Assembly (NCBI GenBank): GCA_963746275.1
Contig: CAVVAX010000014.1
Location: forward strand, 1-64,000
Reading direction: 5' to 3'
DNA length: 64,000 bases
From: JAEULH01 sp963746275
Lineage (GTDB): Bacteria; Pseudomonadota; Alphaproteobacteria; Rhodospirillales; Defluviicoccaceae
Shown here: positions 40,175-52,568 of the stretch, one piece after another
Layout: each line of letters begins with the position of its first letter
Numbering within the stretch: position 1 is the stretch's first letter
Translations under genes and position numbers: made by a program
Notes under the pieces: generated by a model
What the model was told of the DNA's origin: nothing
The model's input: only the letters and a program-made list of their open reading frames with translations
Databases searched by the model: none

Positions 40175-41761
40175 ATGGCCGAGCGCGGCACCTTCTTCGT
40201 CGGCGTCGATATCGGCACCACCAGCGTCAAGGCGGTGGTCTACGACGGCGCCGGCGGGGTCGCCGGCCATCACACCATCGGCTACCCGCTTCATGCCCCG
40301 GCGCCGTCCATGGCCGAGCAGGACCCGGACGAGATCTTCGCCGCAACGGTGGCCGCCATCGGCGGCGCCGTCGCCGCCTCGGGGGCGGCGAAAAGCGCCA
40401 TCGCCGGGGTGGCGTTCAGCGCCGCCATGCACAGCGTGATCGCCGTCGATCCCCACGGCCGGCCGCTGACGCCGAGTATCACCTGGGCGGACAACCGCAG
40501 CACCGCCTGGGCCGAGCGGCTTCACCGCGACATGGACGGGCGCTCGATCTATTTGCGCACCGGCACGCCCATCCACCCGATGTCGCCGCTGGCGAAGCTG
40601 CTCTGGCTCCGCCACGAGCGGCCGGAGATCTTCGGCCGCGCCGCCCGCTTCATCGGCATCAAGGAATACGTTTTCTTCCGGCTGTTCGGTGAGTACCTGG
40701 TCGACTTCTCGATCGCGTCGGCGACGGGCCTGCTCAACCTCGAGGCGCTCGACTGGGACGCGGGCGCCCTGGAGGTGGCGGGCATCGGCCCGGAGCGGCT
40801 TTCGGCGCTGGTGCCGACGACCCGCCGGGTCACCGGCCTGGCGCAGGACGCAGCCGATGCGATGCGGCTTGCCGCCGACACGCCCTTCATCGTCGGCGCT
40901 AACGACGGCGTGCTGTCCAACCTCGGCGTCGACGCCATCCGCCCCGGCGACGTCGCCGTGACCATCGGCACCAGCGGCGCCATGCGTGCGGTGGTCGGCC
41001 GCCCGCTGACAGACCCCGAGGAACGGACCTTCTGCTACCACCTGACCAACGATCACTGGGTGGTCGGCGGCCCGATCAACAACGGCGGCATCGTCTTCCG
41101 CTGGGTCCGCGACGAGTTCGCCGCCGCCGAGACCGAGACGGCCAAGCGCCTCGGCATCGACCCCTACGACGTGCTGACCCGCATCGCCGCGCGGGTGCCG
41201 CCGGGCTGCGCCGGCCTGATCTTCCACCCCTACCTCGCCGGCGAGCGGGCGCCGTGGTGGAACCCGCGCCTGCGCGGCTCCTTCTTCGGCCTCGCCATGC
41301 ACCACCACAAGGAGCACATGGTCCGCGCCGTGCTGGAGGGCGTAATCTTCAGCTTGCACAGCATCCTCGGCGCGGTCGAAGCCCTGATCGGGCCGACGGC
41401 GCTGATCCGCGCGACCGGCGGCTTCGCCCGCTCGGAGTTGTGGCGGCAGATGCTGGCCGACGTCTTCGACCGCGAGGTTGTGGTCCCCGAGAGCTTCGAG
41501 AGCTCGTGCCTGGGCGCCGCCGTTCTCGGGATGGTCTCCGTCGGCATGGCGTCCTCGCTCGACGTCGTCTCCGGGATGGTCGGCGCGACCCACCGGCATT
41601 GCCCAATCCCAGCCAACGTCGTCCTTTACGATCGGCTGAAGCCGATCTTCATGAGCCTTCCGGCGAAGCTCGCCGACGAATACAGCGCGATTGCCGCCTA
41701 CCAGGAGACCTCCGCCAGCCACCTGAGGGCGGAACGGCCTCGAACGGCGAGGAGCACAGCC
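40175..41761 (+). CDS. Gluconokinase (FGGY family), no stop before edd
   Basis: About 500 residues of an FGGY carbohydrate kinase. The N-terminal phosphate-binding motif is FFVGVDIGTTSVKAVVYD. Substrate-loop ITWADNRS, the FGGY signature region GCAGLIFHPYLAGERAPWWN and the ATP site ATGGFARSELWRQM are clear. Between gntP and edd this is gluconate kinase, giving 6-phosphogluconate. It starts 14 bases after gntP. Notably, the frame runs without a stop straight into the edd start at 41762. A single indel in the last 70 bases would restore a stop (for example TGA overlapping the edd ATG), so this is either a true fusion or a sequence error. Confidence 0.88.
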
Positions 41762-43657
<1,896 letters not shown>

Positions 43658-43661
<4 letters not shown>

Positions 43662-44287
43662 CCATCGCAGGCATCCTCCGGGTCAGCCCGGTGATCCCGG
43701 TCGTCGTTATCGAGGACGCGGACGATGCCGTGCCGCTGGCCGAGGCGCTCGTCGCTGGCGGGGTCAAGGTCATCGAGATCACGCTGCGGACGCCGGCGGC
43801 TCTCGACGCCGTGCGGGCGATCACCGCCGCGGCCACGACATCGTCGTCGGCGTCGGCACGATCAGGCGTCCCGAGGACTTCGCCGCCGCCGCCGAGGCCG
43901 GCGCCCGCTTCGCCGTCAGCCCCGGCCTCACCGAGACGCTGCTTGCGGCGGCGGCAGCGAAGCGAGCTCAACTATCTGCCCGGCGTGATGACGCCGTCCG
44001 AAGTGATGCGGGCGCGGGAGGCGGGCCTGACCGATCTCAAGCTGTTCCCGGCCGAGCCCGCCGGCGGGATCGAGTTGCTCCGCGCCATGGCCGGGCCGTT
44101 CCCGGACATCACCTTCTGCCCGACGGGCGGCATCCTTGAGGAAACGGCGCCAGCCTACCTGGCGCTTCGCAACGTCGCCTGCGTCGGCGGCTCATGGCTG
44201 ACGCCGAAGGCGGCGCTCGCCGCCGAGGACTGGCCAACGATCACGGCACTCGCGCGTGCCGCCGCTTCTCTCAGGCCTGGGGACTGA
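43658..44287 (+). CDS. eda: KDPG aldolase, two frameshifts
   Basis: About 210 residues. Active-site segments are present in different frames: KVIEITLRTPAAL (catalytic Glu), then VGVGTIRRPEDFAAAAEAGARF after a slip near 43833, then NYLPGVMTPSEV, DLKLFPAE (Schiff-base Lys) and FCPTGGI after a slip near 43963. The order and spacing are those of KDPG/KHG aldolase. It cleaves KDPG to pyruvate and glyceraldehyde-3-phosphate. Last gene of the gntP-gntK-edd-eda set. Confidence 0.88.
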
Positions 44288-44295
44288 CCAAGGCC

Positions 44296-44571
44296 TCAGG
44301 CGCCGGCGGTGGTCGGATCGATGATCCGGCGGACCTCGGTTATGCGGTTCGCCGGGAAGCCGCTCAACTCCGAGTGGCGGCGGATGATGTCTTCGTCCTT
44401 GGCGAGATAGACGCAGAAGGTCTTGTCTGCGGCGATATAGGATTCCTGCCACTGGATGTCCGGCCCCAGGGCCTCCAGCGTCTCGTTCGACTTCGCCGCC
44501 GCCTGCCGCAGCGCCTCGCGCTCGGCGCTGCCGATCGCGGGCAGGTCGCGTTCGATGATGTATCTGCGCAC
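44296..44571 (-). CDS. DUF4242 family small protein
   Basis: 91 residues from a GTG start (VRRYIIERDLPAIG). DUF4242 pattern: alternating strand and helix with ALGPDIQWQESYIAADKTFCVYLAKDEDIIRRHSELSGFP. This is a ferredoxin-like fold; one member binds nickel, but most are uncharacterised. It is convergent with eda with only eight bases between the stops. Confidence 0.8.
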   Translation of the reverse strand: MRRYIIERDLPAIGSAEREALRQAAAKSNETLEALGPDIQWQESYIAADKTFCVYLAKDEDIIRRHSELSGFPANRITEVRRIIDPTTAGA

Positions 44572-44800
44572 GTTATCCTCCCTCGCATGTCTTGTGCGGG
44601 CTTGAGCGCCCTTGATCCTCGAACGGTAGTGCTGCTTGCGGGCGCGCGCACCGCGACTTTGGTCGAAGCTTGGCCGGCTTGGACCAAAGTTGACTTCTGC
44701 CGAACACCGATCTGTCGTAAAAGGGAACGAAGGAAGAGAAAGCCTAGGCCCGCTCCGGGAGGGGCCAGCCGGCGAAGGGCGGCGCTTACGGCGGGAAGGA

Positions 44801-45955
44801 ATGTCCAGGCGCATGGAGCGCGGCATTCGCATCGGCTACTCGCGCGAGCGCGACCCCGGCCGCGCGGCCGCGGAGCTGCACGCCGCGCTGTCGCAGCCGG
44901 ATGCTTGCATCGCCGTGTTCTTCTGCTCCGTCGAGTACGACCTCCCGGCACTCGGCCAGGCGCTGGCCGCCCTGTTCGGCGACGTCAGGCTCATCGGCTG
45001 CACCACCGCAGGTGAGATTACGCCGGTCGGCTACCTGGACGGCGCCATCGTTGGCTTCTCCCTGGCCGCCCCCGACTTCGCCGCGGTTGCCGCGCCAATG
45101 CGGGACCTGCCATCCTTCTCCATCGCCGAGGGCGAAACCGCCGCCCGCGACCTGCGCAAGCGTCTGGACCGCGAGGCGGCGGGACTGCCGGAGAACGACT
45201 TCGCCTTCCTGCTGATCGACGGCCTGGACAAATGCGAGGACCTCGTCGTCAGCTCCATCTATTCGGCCCTCGGGAAGGTGCCGCTGTTCGGCGGTTCGTC
45301 CGGCGGGGCGATGTCCTTCGGGTCGAGCTCGGTCTACTTCGACGGCGCCTTCCGCAGCGACATCGCTGTCCTGCTTCTGGTCCGCACCCGGCGCAAGTTC
45401 CGGCTGTTCACGATCGACCACTTCCTGCCCTCGGACACCCGGATGGTCATCACCGAGGCAGACCCCGCCTCGCGCGTCGTCACCGAGATCAACGCCGAGC
45501 CGGCCGCGCCTGAGTACGCCCGCCTGGTCGGCCTCGACGTCGACAAGCTCACGCCGATGATCTTCGCCGCCCATCCTGTGCTGGTCCGGGTCGGCGGCCG
45601 CTACTACGTGCGCTCGATCCAGAAGGTGAATGACGACGGCAGCCTCACCTTCTTCTGCGCCATCGACCAGGGTCTGGTCCTCACGGTCGCCAAGGGCACC
45701 GACATCATCCGCAACCTCTCCGACCGGCTGCAGGCGATCCGTGCCGAGATCGGCCGGCCGCAGCTCCTCATTGGCTGCGAATGCATCCTCCGCTCGCTGG
45801 AGCTGGAGCAGAAGCAGCTCAAGGGCGAGGCCGGCCGGCTGCTGGCGGAGCAGAACATCGTCGGCTTCAACACCTTCGGCGAGCAGTTCCAGGCCATGCA
45901 CGTCAACCAGACTTTCACCGCCGCGGCCATCGGCCACGGGAGCGCAGGCGAATGA
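44801..45955 (+). CDS. FIST-domain sensor protein (NosP-like)
   Basis: 384 residues. The start is set by a GGGAAGGA site. It contains a FIST N-domain (residues about 20-220: CIAVFFCSVEYDLPALGQAL, LIGCTTAGEITPVGYLDG, LFGGSSGGAMSFGSSSVYFDG) and a FIST C-domain ending in IGCECILRSLELEQKQ and VGFNTFGEQFQAMHVNQTF. Known: FIST proteins sense small ligands; the Pseudomonas member NosP is a haem-containing nitric-oxide sensor that works with the kinase NahK (ErcS'). Here the stop overlaps the start of a hybrid kinase of just that type (ATGA), so it is probably that kinase's input partner. Whether it binds haem cannot be read from sequence alone. Confidence 0.88.
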   Translation: MSRRMERGIRIGYSRERDPGRAAAELHAALSQPDACIAVFFCSVEYDLPALGQALAALFGDVRLIGCTTAGEITPVGYLDGAIVGFSLAAPDFAAVAAPMRDLPSFSIAEGETAARDLRKRLDREAAGLPENDFAFLLIDGLDKCEDLVVSSIYSALGKVPLFGGSSGGAMSFGSSSVYFDGAFRSDIAVLLLVRTRRKFRLFTIDHFLPSDTRMVITEADPASRVVTEINAEPAAPEYARLVGLDVDKLTPMIFAAHPVLVRVGGRYYVRSIQKVNDDGSLTFFCAIDQGLVLTVAKGTDIIRNLSDRLQAIRAEIGRPQLLIGCECILRSLELEQKQLKGEAGRLLAEQNIVGFNTFGEQFQAMHVNQTFTAAAIGHGSAGE

Positions 45956-48223
45956 GCGAAGCCGCTGTCCTCGGCGCAACCGTCGATGCCGATCCGGCCG
46001 CCCAAACCCGCAAGCTCAACAAGATCATCAAGGTCCTGATGGACCAGGTGGAGCGCGGCACCGATTTCCAGGGCAACGCCTACTCGCTGTTCCAGACCGC
46101 GATTGTCCTGGAGGACCGGGTTCGGGAGCGGACCCGCAACCTCGAGCAGGCGCTGCGCGAGCTCGGCGAAACCAACGCCGAGCTGAGCCGGGCCAAGGAC
46201 GAGACCGAGGCGGTGCAAACCCGGCTGCGCGAAGCCATCGAGAGCATTTCCGAAGGCTTCATGCACTGCGACGCCGATGACCGGCTTGTCCTCTGCAACC
46301 GCAAATTTCTCGAGTTCTGGCCCGGCATCGAGGCGGTGGCGAGGCCCGGGACGCAGTTCGCGACCATCTCCCGCTGGACGGTCGAAACCGGTCTGGCCAA
46401 ACCGCTCGACCTCGATCCGGAGACCTGGCTGCGCCACCGTCTGCGCCGCCATCGCAGTCCGGGCGAGCCCATCGTCGTCCATCTGCGCACCGGCCGCTGG
46501 CTGCAGATCCGCGAGCGCATGACCCGCGACGGCGGCATCGTCGGCATCTACACCGACATCAGCGAGCTGAAGGTGTCGGAGGAACGCCGTCGCGAGCGGG
46601 AGCTGGCGGAGAAGTCGGTCCTGCTGCAGTCGACCCTCGACAACCTGATGCAGGGCGTTTCGGTGTTCGACCGCGACCTCCGCCTGGTCGCCTGGAACGA
46701 CCAGTTCGTCGACCTGCTCGAGCTGCCGGACTGGCTCGTCCAGCCGGGGGCGCCGCTCGCCGACTACCTGCGGTTCCGCGCCGAGCGCGGCGACTATGGC
46801 CGCAACGGCGCCGCTGCCGCGGCCATCCGGCTGGAGACGGCGCGCCAGCGCAAGCCCTTGCAGAACGATCAGGTGCTGCCGAGCGGGCGGGTCCTGGAGG
46901 TGCGGCGCGATCCGATGCCCGACGGCGGCTTCGTCACCACCTACACCGACATCACCGAGCGCAAGGAGTCGGCCGAGGCGCTGCGCGAGGCCAAGGAGGG
47001 GCTGGAGCGCCGGGTAGCCGAGCGCACTGCCGAGCTCACCGACCTCAACGCCAAGCTCCGCCAGGAGATCTTCGAGCGGGCCAAGATCGAGGAGGCGCTC
47101 AGGGTGGCGAAGGCCGAGGCCGAGATCGCCAACCTCAGCAAGACCAAGTTCCTCGCCGCCGCCAGCCACGACCTGCTGCAGCCGCTGAACGCCGCCCGGC
47201 TGTTCGTTGCCGCCCTGCTCGAGCGCCCGCTCGGCGAGAAGGAAAACGAGTTCGCCGGCAGGATCGACGGCGCGCTGAAGAGCGTCGAGGCGTTGCTGGC
47301 GACGCTGCTCGACATCTCCAAGTTCGACGCTGGCGCGGTCAGCGTCGAGCGCGCCGAGTTCGACATCGGCGACATCCTCTCCAGCCTGGACCAGGAGTAT
47401 GCGCCGCTGGCGCGCGAGGCCGGGCTTGAGTTCCGCGTCGCAGCCTGCTCCGCCGTGGTGCTCAGCGACGCCGCGCTGCTCGCACGGATCGTGCGCAACT
47501 TCGTCAGCAACGCCATCCGCTACACGCCCGCCGGGCGCATCCTCCTCGGCTGCCGCCGCCGCGGGCGGATGCTGCGCATCGAGGTGTGGGATACCGGGCT
47601 CGGGATCCCAGAGGCCAGCATCTCCGAGATTTTCCAGGAGTTCCGCCAGCTCGGCAACCGGCACGGCCGGGAGAAGGGCTTCGGCCTGGGGCTGGCCATC
47701 GTCCAGCGCATCGCCAAGGCGCTCGGCCACCCGATCACCGTCCGCTCCTCGATCAACCGTGGCTCGGTGTTCGCGGCCGAGGTGCCGCTCGGGATCGGCG
47801 CGGCGACGCCAAAAAGGAGGGGTCAGCTCGCTGCGTCCGTGGCCAACACCGTGAGCGGCGCCATCGTTGCCGTCATCGAGAACGACGAGGTGGTGAGCGA
47901 GGGGATGCGGGTCCTGCTCGAAGGCTGGGGCTGCGAGGTGGTGAACGCCTTCGACGGCGACGAAGTGATCGCCCAACTCGGCGAAAAGCGCCGGTTGCCG
48001 CGCCTGCTTGGTCGCCGACTACCACCTCGACGACGGCCGGACCGGCGTCCAGGCCATCGCGCGCATCCGCGAGGCGACTGGCAGCGCCATCCCCGGGATC
48101 ATCATCACCGCCGACCGCAGCCCGGAAGTGCTTCGCCTGGTGCGAAGCTCCGGCTTCTACCTGCTGAACAAGCCGATCCGGCCGGCGAAACTGCGGGCAC
48201 TCATGTCCCACATCCTCGCTTGA
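45952..48223 (+). CDS. PAS-containing hybrid histidine kinase (NahK/ErcS'-like), one frameshift
   Basis: About 757 residues. An N-terminal coiled coil (residues about 20-85, Arg/Glu-rich) precedes two PAS-type segments (ESISEGFMHCDADDRLVLCN and LDNLMQGVSVFDRDLRLVAWN), the latter of the PAS_7 type. A long coiled coil leads to the HisKA H-box SKTKFLAAASHDLLQPLNAARLF, then N box NFVSNAIRYTP and G boxes DTGLGIPE and GFGLGLAIV. A receiver domain closes the protein, with phospho-Asp in VADYHLDDGRTG and Lys in LLNKPIRP. One slip near 48000 separates the receiver start from its core. The DLLQPLNA H-box is typical of the kinases that control PQQ-dependent alcohol oxidation. Confidence 0.9.
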
Positions 48224-48240
48224 GGCACCCTCACCCCGGC

Positions 48241-48361
48241 CCTCTCCCACTTGCGCGTTCCGCGCGCGGGAGAGGGAGTGCGGTGGCACAGGCGGCGCCT
48301 TAATCCCTCGCCCGCGCGGAGCGTGGGAGAGGGCGGCCCGCGCAGCGGACGGGTGAGGGAA
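48241..48361. repeat. Paired inverted repeats between convergent kinase and regulator genes
   Basis: GCCCTCTCCCAC...GCGGGAGAGGGAG and a second, diverged unit CCCTCGCCCGCGCGGAGCG...GTGAGGG. The arms resemble the widespread CCCTCTCCC/GGGAGAGGG intergenic palindrome. It may also terminate both transcripts. Confidence 0.55.
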
Positions 48362-48366
48362 GTCTC

Positions 48367-49017
48367 TCAGCTCCGGCCGAAGCTCAGGTCGCGGGCCGCC
48401 AGAACGGCCTGGGTTCGGCTGTGTACCTTGAGTTTGCGCAAGATCGCGGTGATGTGCGCCTTCACCGTGGATTCCTTGATGCCGAGCTCATAGGCGATGA
48501 TCTTGTTGGACTTCCCCTTGGCGAGCAGGTCGAGGACGCGGAGCTCGCCGTGGGTAAGCGCGGCCAGCCGCTCCTCGCTGTCGGCGCGCAATGCGCTGGC
48601 GCGGCCGGTGGAAAACACCGCGTCGGCGAAGGGAACGTAGACGTCGCCAGACAGCACCCGGGTCATCCCGACCCCGATCTCCTCCTTGGAGAACGACTTG
48701 GGAATGAAGCCGGAGGCGCCATAGGTGATGGCCGAGCGGACGGTGTCGTCGGAGCTCGTCGCCGAGACGACGATGATCGGCACCCACGGCGCGGCGTTGC
48801 GCAGGCTGACCAGGCCGGAGAAGCCGCTGGAGCCCGGCATCTGCAGGTCCAGGAGCACGAGGTCGATGTCGTAGCCCTCCGCCTCGTCGATGAAGCGGCT
48901 CGCCTCGTCCAGGGTGCCGGCCTCGAGGATCTCGTAGTCCTGGAACAGGCTTTCGATGACCTGGCGCAAGGCCGTCCGGAACAGCGGGTGGTCATCGGCG
49001 ATCAGGACCCTGAACAT
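48367..49017 (-). CDS. NarL/LuxR-type response regulator (ErdR/AgmR-like)
   Basis: 216 residues, intact. Receiver domain residues 1-125: acidic pocket IADDH, phospho-Asp in LVLLDLQMPG, Lys in IPKSFS. C-terminal LuxR HTH: LTHGELRVLDLLAKGKSNKIIAYELGIKESTVKAHITAILRKL. Regulators of this subgroup control PQQ/alcohol dehydrogenase genes in Pseudomonas and related methylotrophs. Its start overlaps the end of pqqE by 16 bases, suggesting co-transcription with pqqABCDE. The hybrid kinase is encoded convergently. Confidence 0.92.
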   Translation of the reverse strand: MFRVLIADDHPLFRTALRQVIESLFQDYEILEAGTLDEASRFIDEAEGYDIDLVLLDLQMPGSSGFSGLVSLRNAAPWVPIIVVSATSSDDTVRSAITYGASGFIPKSFSKEEIGVGMTRVLSGDVYVPFADAVFSTGRASALRADSEERLAALTHGELRVLDLLAKGKSNKIIAYELGIKESTVKAHITAILRKLKVHSRTQAVLAARDLSFGRS

Positions 49018-50164
49018 GCCCCCTCGACCTTCCTATAACTGGCGGCGATCGCCGCGGTGGGCCTCCCCGCGCGGCCTCTGTAGCTCATTGTTGCCGGCTC
49101 GGCGGCGGCAGCGCCATTCGCTTCCCGTGTCGCCGCCTCGACCATGGCGGCATGGGCGGGCGACTTGTGGCAGGCCGGATCGGTGGCGGCGGCATCGCCG
49201 GTCAGCGCCAGCGCTTGGCAGCGGCAGCCGCCCCAGTCGAGCTCGCGGCGATCGCAGCTTCGGCAGGGCTCCGCCATCCAGTCGGTGCCCCGGAAGGCGT
49301 TGAACGCGGAGGAGTGCAGCCAGATGTCAGCGAGCCCCGCGTCGCGGACGTTGGCGAAGGCAAGCCCGGGGATGGTGGTGGCGGCATGGCAAGGCAGGGC
49401 GCGCCCCGAGGGGTCGATGACCATGAACCGCCGGCCCCAGCCGCCCATGCAGGCCTTGGGCAGGCGGGCGTAGTAGTCGGGAACGACGTAGTCGATGCTG
49501 AGCACGCCCTTGTAGCGCGCCCGCGCCGCCTCCACCCGCTGCGTCACGCCGCGGACCTGATCCAGCGTTGGCATCAGCCGCGCCCGGTTGAGCAGCCCCC
49601 AGCCATAGTACTGGACGTGCGCGACCTCGAGCCGCCGGGCGCCCAGGCCAGGGCGAGGCTCGATGAAGTCGTCGATCCGGCCGGCGTTGCCGCGGTGGAT
49701 GACGGCGTTGAGCGTCAGCGCGAGGCCGGCGGCGGTGATGGCCTCGGCGGCGCGAAGCTTGTGCTCCAGCGCGCCCGGCGAGCCCGCCGATCAGCTCGAC
49801 GCCGTCGGCGTCCGTGTCCTGGACGCTGAGCTGCACGTGCTCCAGCCCGGCGTCGGCGAGATGGGCGGCGACGCCTGCGTCCAGGCGGATGCCGGAGGTG
49901 ATGAGGTTGGAGTAGAGGCCGAGCCTCGCCGCGTGCGCGATCAGGCGGAAGACGTCGCGGCGGGCCAGCGGCTCGCCGCCGGAGAAGTGCACCTGCAGCA
50001 CGCCGAGGTCCGCCGCCTCGTCGAGCACGCGCAGCCACGTCGCTCTCGTCCAGCTCGCCGCTGGCCGCAACCAGTTCCAGCGGGTTGGAGCAGTAGATGC
50101 AGCGCATCGGGCAGCGGTGGGTGATCTCGGCGAGCAGGGCGAGCGGCGGCGCGGGCACTGTCAC
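49002..50164 (-). CDS. pqqE: PQQ biosynthesis radical-SAM enzyme PqqE, frameshifted
   Basis: About 387 residues, assembled from three frames with breaks near 50050 and 49780. A GTG start overlaps pqqD. The radical-SAM cysteines are in ITHRCPMRCIYCSN (CxxxCxxC), followed by LQVHFSGGEPLARRDV. The auxiliary-cluster SPASM cysteines appear in KACMGGWG, LPCHAATT and CRSCDRRELDWGGCRCQA. It crosslinks Glu and Tyr of the precursor PqqA with PqqD as chaperone. The last 25 residues look unlike the family, so the end may also be shifted. Confidence 0.88.
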
Positions 50165-50460
50165 GGCATAAGCACTCCCTGCCCGCAAAGATCGGCGACC
50201 AGCGCAAGGACATCGGCGGCGATCTCCTCGCGCGGCGCATCGAACTCAGCCGTCAGCGCATCGATGATGCCGGCGATGCTTGTGGTGCCGTTGCAGCGTT
50301 GCAGGATCTCGGCCGCGATCTCGTCCGGCACGAACAGCCGCTCCGGCGCCATGACCACCCAGCGGTCCCGCCGCTTGTCGAACGACAGCCGCACGTGCGG
50401 GGCGAAGCGCGGCACCGCCGTCTCCGGCATGGCCGGCCTGCAAGACGCTTCGGCGCTCAT
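50161..50460 (-). CDS. pqqD: PqqD, PqqA-binding chaperone
   Basis: 99 residues, intact. Family pattern: VRLSFDKRRDRWVVMAPERLFVPDEIAAEIL, then CNGTTSIAGIIDALTAEF and ALVADLCGQGVLMP. It presents the PqqA peptide to PqqE. The start overlaps pqqC (ATGA), and its stop overlaps the pqqE GTG. Confidence 0.93.
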   Translation of the reverse strand: MSAEASCRPAMPETAVPRFAPHVRLSFDKRRDRWVVMAPERLFVPDEIAAEILQRCNGTTSIAGIIDALTAEFDAPREEIAADVLALVADLCGQGVLMP

Positions 50461-51194
50461 CCAGCGGTCTCCGGGATGAAGGCGCCGGGCGGCGGCAGCG
50501 CCGGCTCGACGTAGGCGAAGTGCAGCGCGTCGAGCTGCGCCCACAGCACGTCGCACTTGAAGCGGACCGCTGCCAGCACCGCCTGTTGCCGTTCCGGCGT
50601 CCGCGCCTCTCGCTTGACGTAGTCGAGGGCGAAGCCGACGTCGCGCGGCGCCTCCACCAGCCTGCGGCGGAAGTACTGCATCACGCCGTCGTCGATGAAG
50701 TCGTAGTTGGCGAGCATCCCGGCGATGCGCTCCTTGTGGATCGCCGGCGCGAACAGCTCGGTGAGCGACGAGGCGATGCCCTCCAGAGTGCTGCGCTCGC
50801 CGACGAAGTGGACGTAGGCCTCCACCGCGAACCGCGTCGCCGGCAGGGCGAGGCGCAGCGAGGTGACGTCGTCGCGGTCGAGCCCGAGGCCGTCGGTGAG
50901 CGCCAGCCAGCGCTCCAGCCCGCCGGGGTTGGTCTCGTCGCCGTCGTGCTCGCTCACCCGATGCAGCCACTCCCGGCGCATCGCCCGGTCTTCCATCCGG
51001 CTCATCAGCGTCAGGTCCTTGCGCGGGATCGCCGCCTGGTAGCAGTAGCGGTTGAGCGCCCAGGCCTGGACCTGGCCCTTGTTCAGCCGGCCGCCGTGGA
51101 GCAGGGCGTGGAACGGGTGCAGGCTGTGGTAGCGCTCGGCGCCGATCCGGCGGAGCTCGGCCTCCAGCTCGTCCGGCGTCAGCACCGGCCTCAC
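50457..51194 (-). CDS. pqqC: Pyrroloquinoline-quinone synthase PqqC
   Basis: 245 residues, intact. A helical TENA/PqqC fold with YHSLHPFHALLHGG (active-site His residues), LNRYCYQAAIPRKD, HRVSEHDGDE and VMQYFRRRL. It catalyses the final ring closure and eight-electron oxidation of the precursor to PQQ. The GTG start overlaps the pqqB stop. Confidence 0.95.
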   Translation of the reverse strand: MRPVLTPDELEAELRRIGAERYHSLHPFHALLHGGRLNKGQVQAWALNRYCYQAAIPRKDLTLMSRMEDRAMRREWLHRVSEHDGDETNPGGLERWLALTDGLGLDRDDVTSLRLALPATRFAVEAYVHFVGERSTLEGIASSLTELFAPAIHKERIAGMLANYDFIDDGVMQYFRRRLVEAPRDVGFALDYVKREARTPERQQAVLAAVRFKCDVLWAQLDALHFAYVEPALPPPGAFIPETAG

Positions 51195-52120
51195 AGCGCG
51201 ATCTCCATGCCGTCCTCGGCCACCTGCCAGCCGGCCGCCTCAACCGCCGCCCGCTCCGCCGTATCGGCGAGCAGCGCCGGGTTGGTGTTGTTGAGGTGCA
51301 CGTAGATCTTCCGGCGCGACGTCGAGCCGGGCGAAGGCGGCGAGCGAGCCGGCCTCGCCGCTCATGCACATGTGCCCCATCCGCCCGGCGGTCTTCTCGC
51401 CCGTGCCGCTCGCGGCCATCTCGTCGTCTCGCCAGGTCGTGCCGTCGAACAGCACGAGCTCGGCCCGACGAAGCCGCCGGGCGAGTTCGTCGGGCAGCGC
51501 CGCGCAGCCGGGGATGTAGTGGAACGACCGGCCGGTGGTCGTGTCGCGAGGCGCAGCCCGATCGTGTCCTCGGCGACGGTGCCGAAGCGCTCGGCCGCGG
51601 GATCCTCCAGGTAGAGCGCGACCTTGCCCGGGACCGCGAAGGCCTCGGCCTCGATCCCGCTCGCCTCGCCGCCCGGCGCCGCGCAGCTCGATCACCTCGC
51701 CCAGCCCGAGCGCGCGGCGCTCGACCAGATCCTCGCGCAGCACCGCGAAGATCGGGTTGGCGGCCAGCGCCGCGAGAACGCGCGCTCGTCGCGTAGAGCA
51801 CGAACGGCTGTCGCTCGCGCAGGCTGAGCAGCCCGGCGACGTGGTCGACGTCGCCGTTGGTCAAGATGACGCCCGACGATCGGGCTGTGGCGAATGCCGT
51901 GCCGCGGCTGCAGCGCCGGCGTCCGCTCGATCTGCCAGCGCACGTCAGGGGAGCAGTTGAGCAGGAACCAGGCCTCGCCGTCGGCGCTGACCGCGGCCGA
52001 GGACTGGGTTCGCGGCCTGGCCGCCGGATCGCCGGCGCGGGCACGGGCGCAATTGCCGCAGGCGCAGTTCCACTGGGGGAAGCCGCCGCCGGCCGCCGAT
52101 CCGAGGATGATGATCCGCAT
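51191..52120 (-). CDS. pqqB: PqqB, metallo-hydrolase of PQQ biosynthesis, multiple frameshifts
   Basis: About 309 residues if at least four one-base slips (between about 51880 and 51300) are corrected. Conserved pieces in order: MRIIILGSAAGGGFPQWNC, CANC-type CACGNCARA, FLLNCSPDVRWQI, VILTNGDVDHVAGLLSLRE (metal ligands), REDLVERRALGLGEVIEL, YIPGCAALPDELARRL, LFDGTTWRDDEM and GHMCMSGEAGSLAAF. The order is correct and no motif is lost, so sequence error is the likely cause. PqqB hydroxylates the Tyr ring of the precursor in current models. Confidence 0.85.
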
Positions 52121-52171
52121 GACGGTGCAGGCGCCGGCCGGCAGGGAACCGACCGGCGCCATCACCCGGCC

Positions 52172-52252
52172 TCAGATCTCGGCGCAAGCGTAGCAGTTGA
52201 TCTCCATCCCCACGGCGATCTCGACCACCGTCGGGCGGCTCCATTTGCGCAT
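52172..52252 (-). CDS. pqqA: PQQ precursor peptide PqqA
   Basis: 26 residues, MRKWSRPTVVEIAVGMEINC then YACAEI. The conserved Glu and Tyr that become PQQ are in E-I-N-C-Y (ExxxY, positions 17 and 21). Too short for most gene finders. First gene of pqqABCDE; 51 bases separate it from pqqB. Confidence 0.95.
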   Translation of the reverse strand: MRKWSRPTVVEIAVGMEINCYACAEI

Positions 52253-52421
52253 TGCGTCTCTCCTCCGTGGCTTATGCGGGGCGCCGACGGCGCGTCGCCG
52301 CCCGGTTCTCATCTTCGTCAATGGTTCGCCAACGCGGCAATTAGAAAAAGGTAGGAGTGAGATGGCCGGGGCCCAGTGGCCCGGGCCTAAAGAAGGAGCC
52401 ACGCGACCACGCCGTTTCAGC

Positions 52422-52487
52422 CGTCATGGCCGTACTTATTACGGCCATCCAGACCCAAGGTAGACCCCCAGAACCAGTCCGGGGGTA
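52422..52487. repeat. Family B palindrome and a CCCCC/GGGGG hairpin upstream of pqqA
   Basis: Perfect 9-bp inverted repeat ATGGCCGTA-CTTAT-TACGGCCAT (52426-52448), then ACCCCC...GGGGGT (52465-52487). The 316-base gap 52253-52568 presumably also holds the pqqA promoter; no clear -35/-10 was identified. Confidence 0.6.
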
Positions 52488-52568
52488 CGACAGGGGGGTT
52501 AAAGGCTGCCGAGCCGGAGCTGATGACGCTGCTTTCGGGTCTGGTGCGTCGAACCTGTTGCGGCTGCT

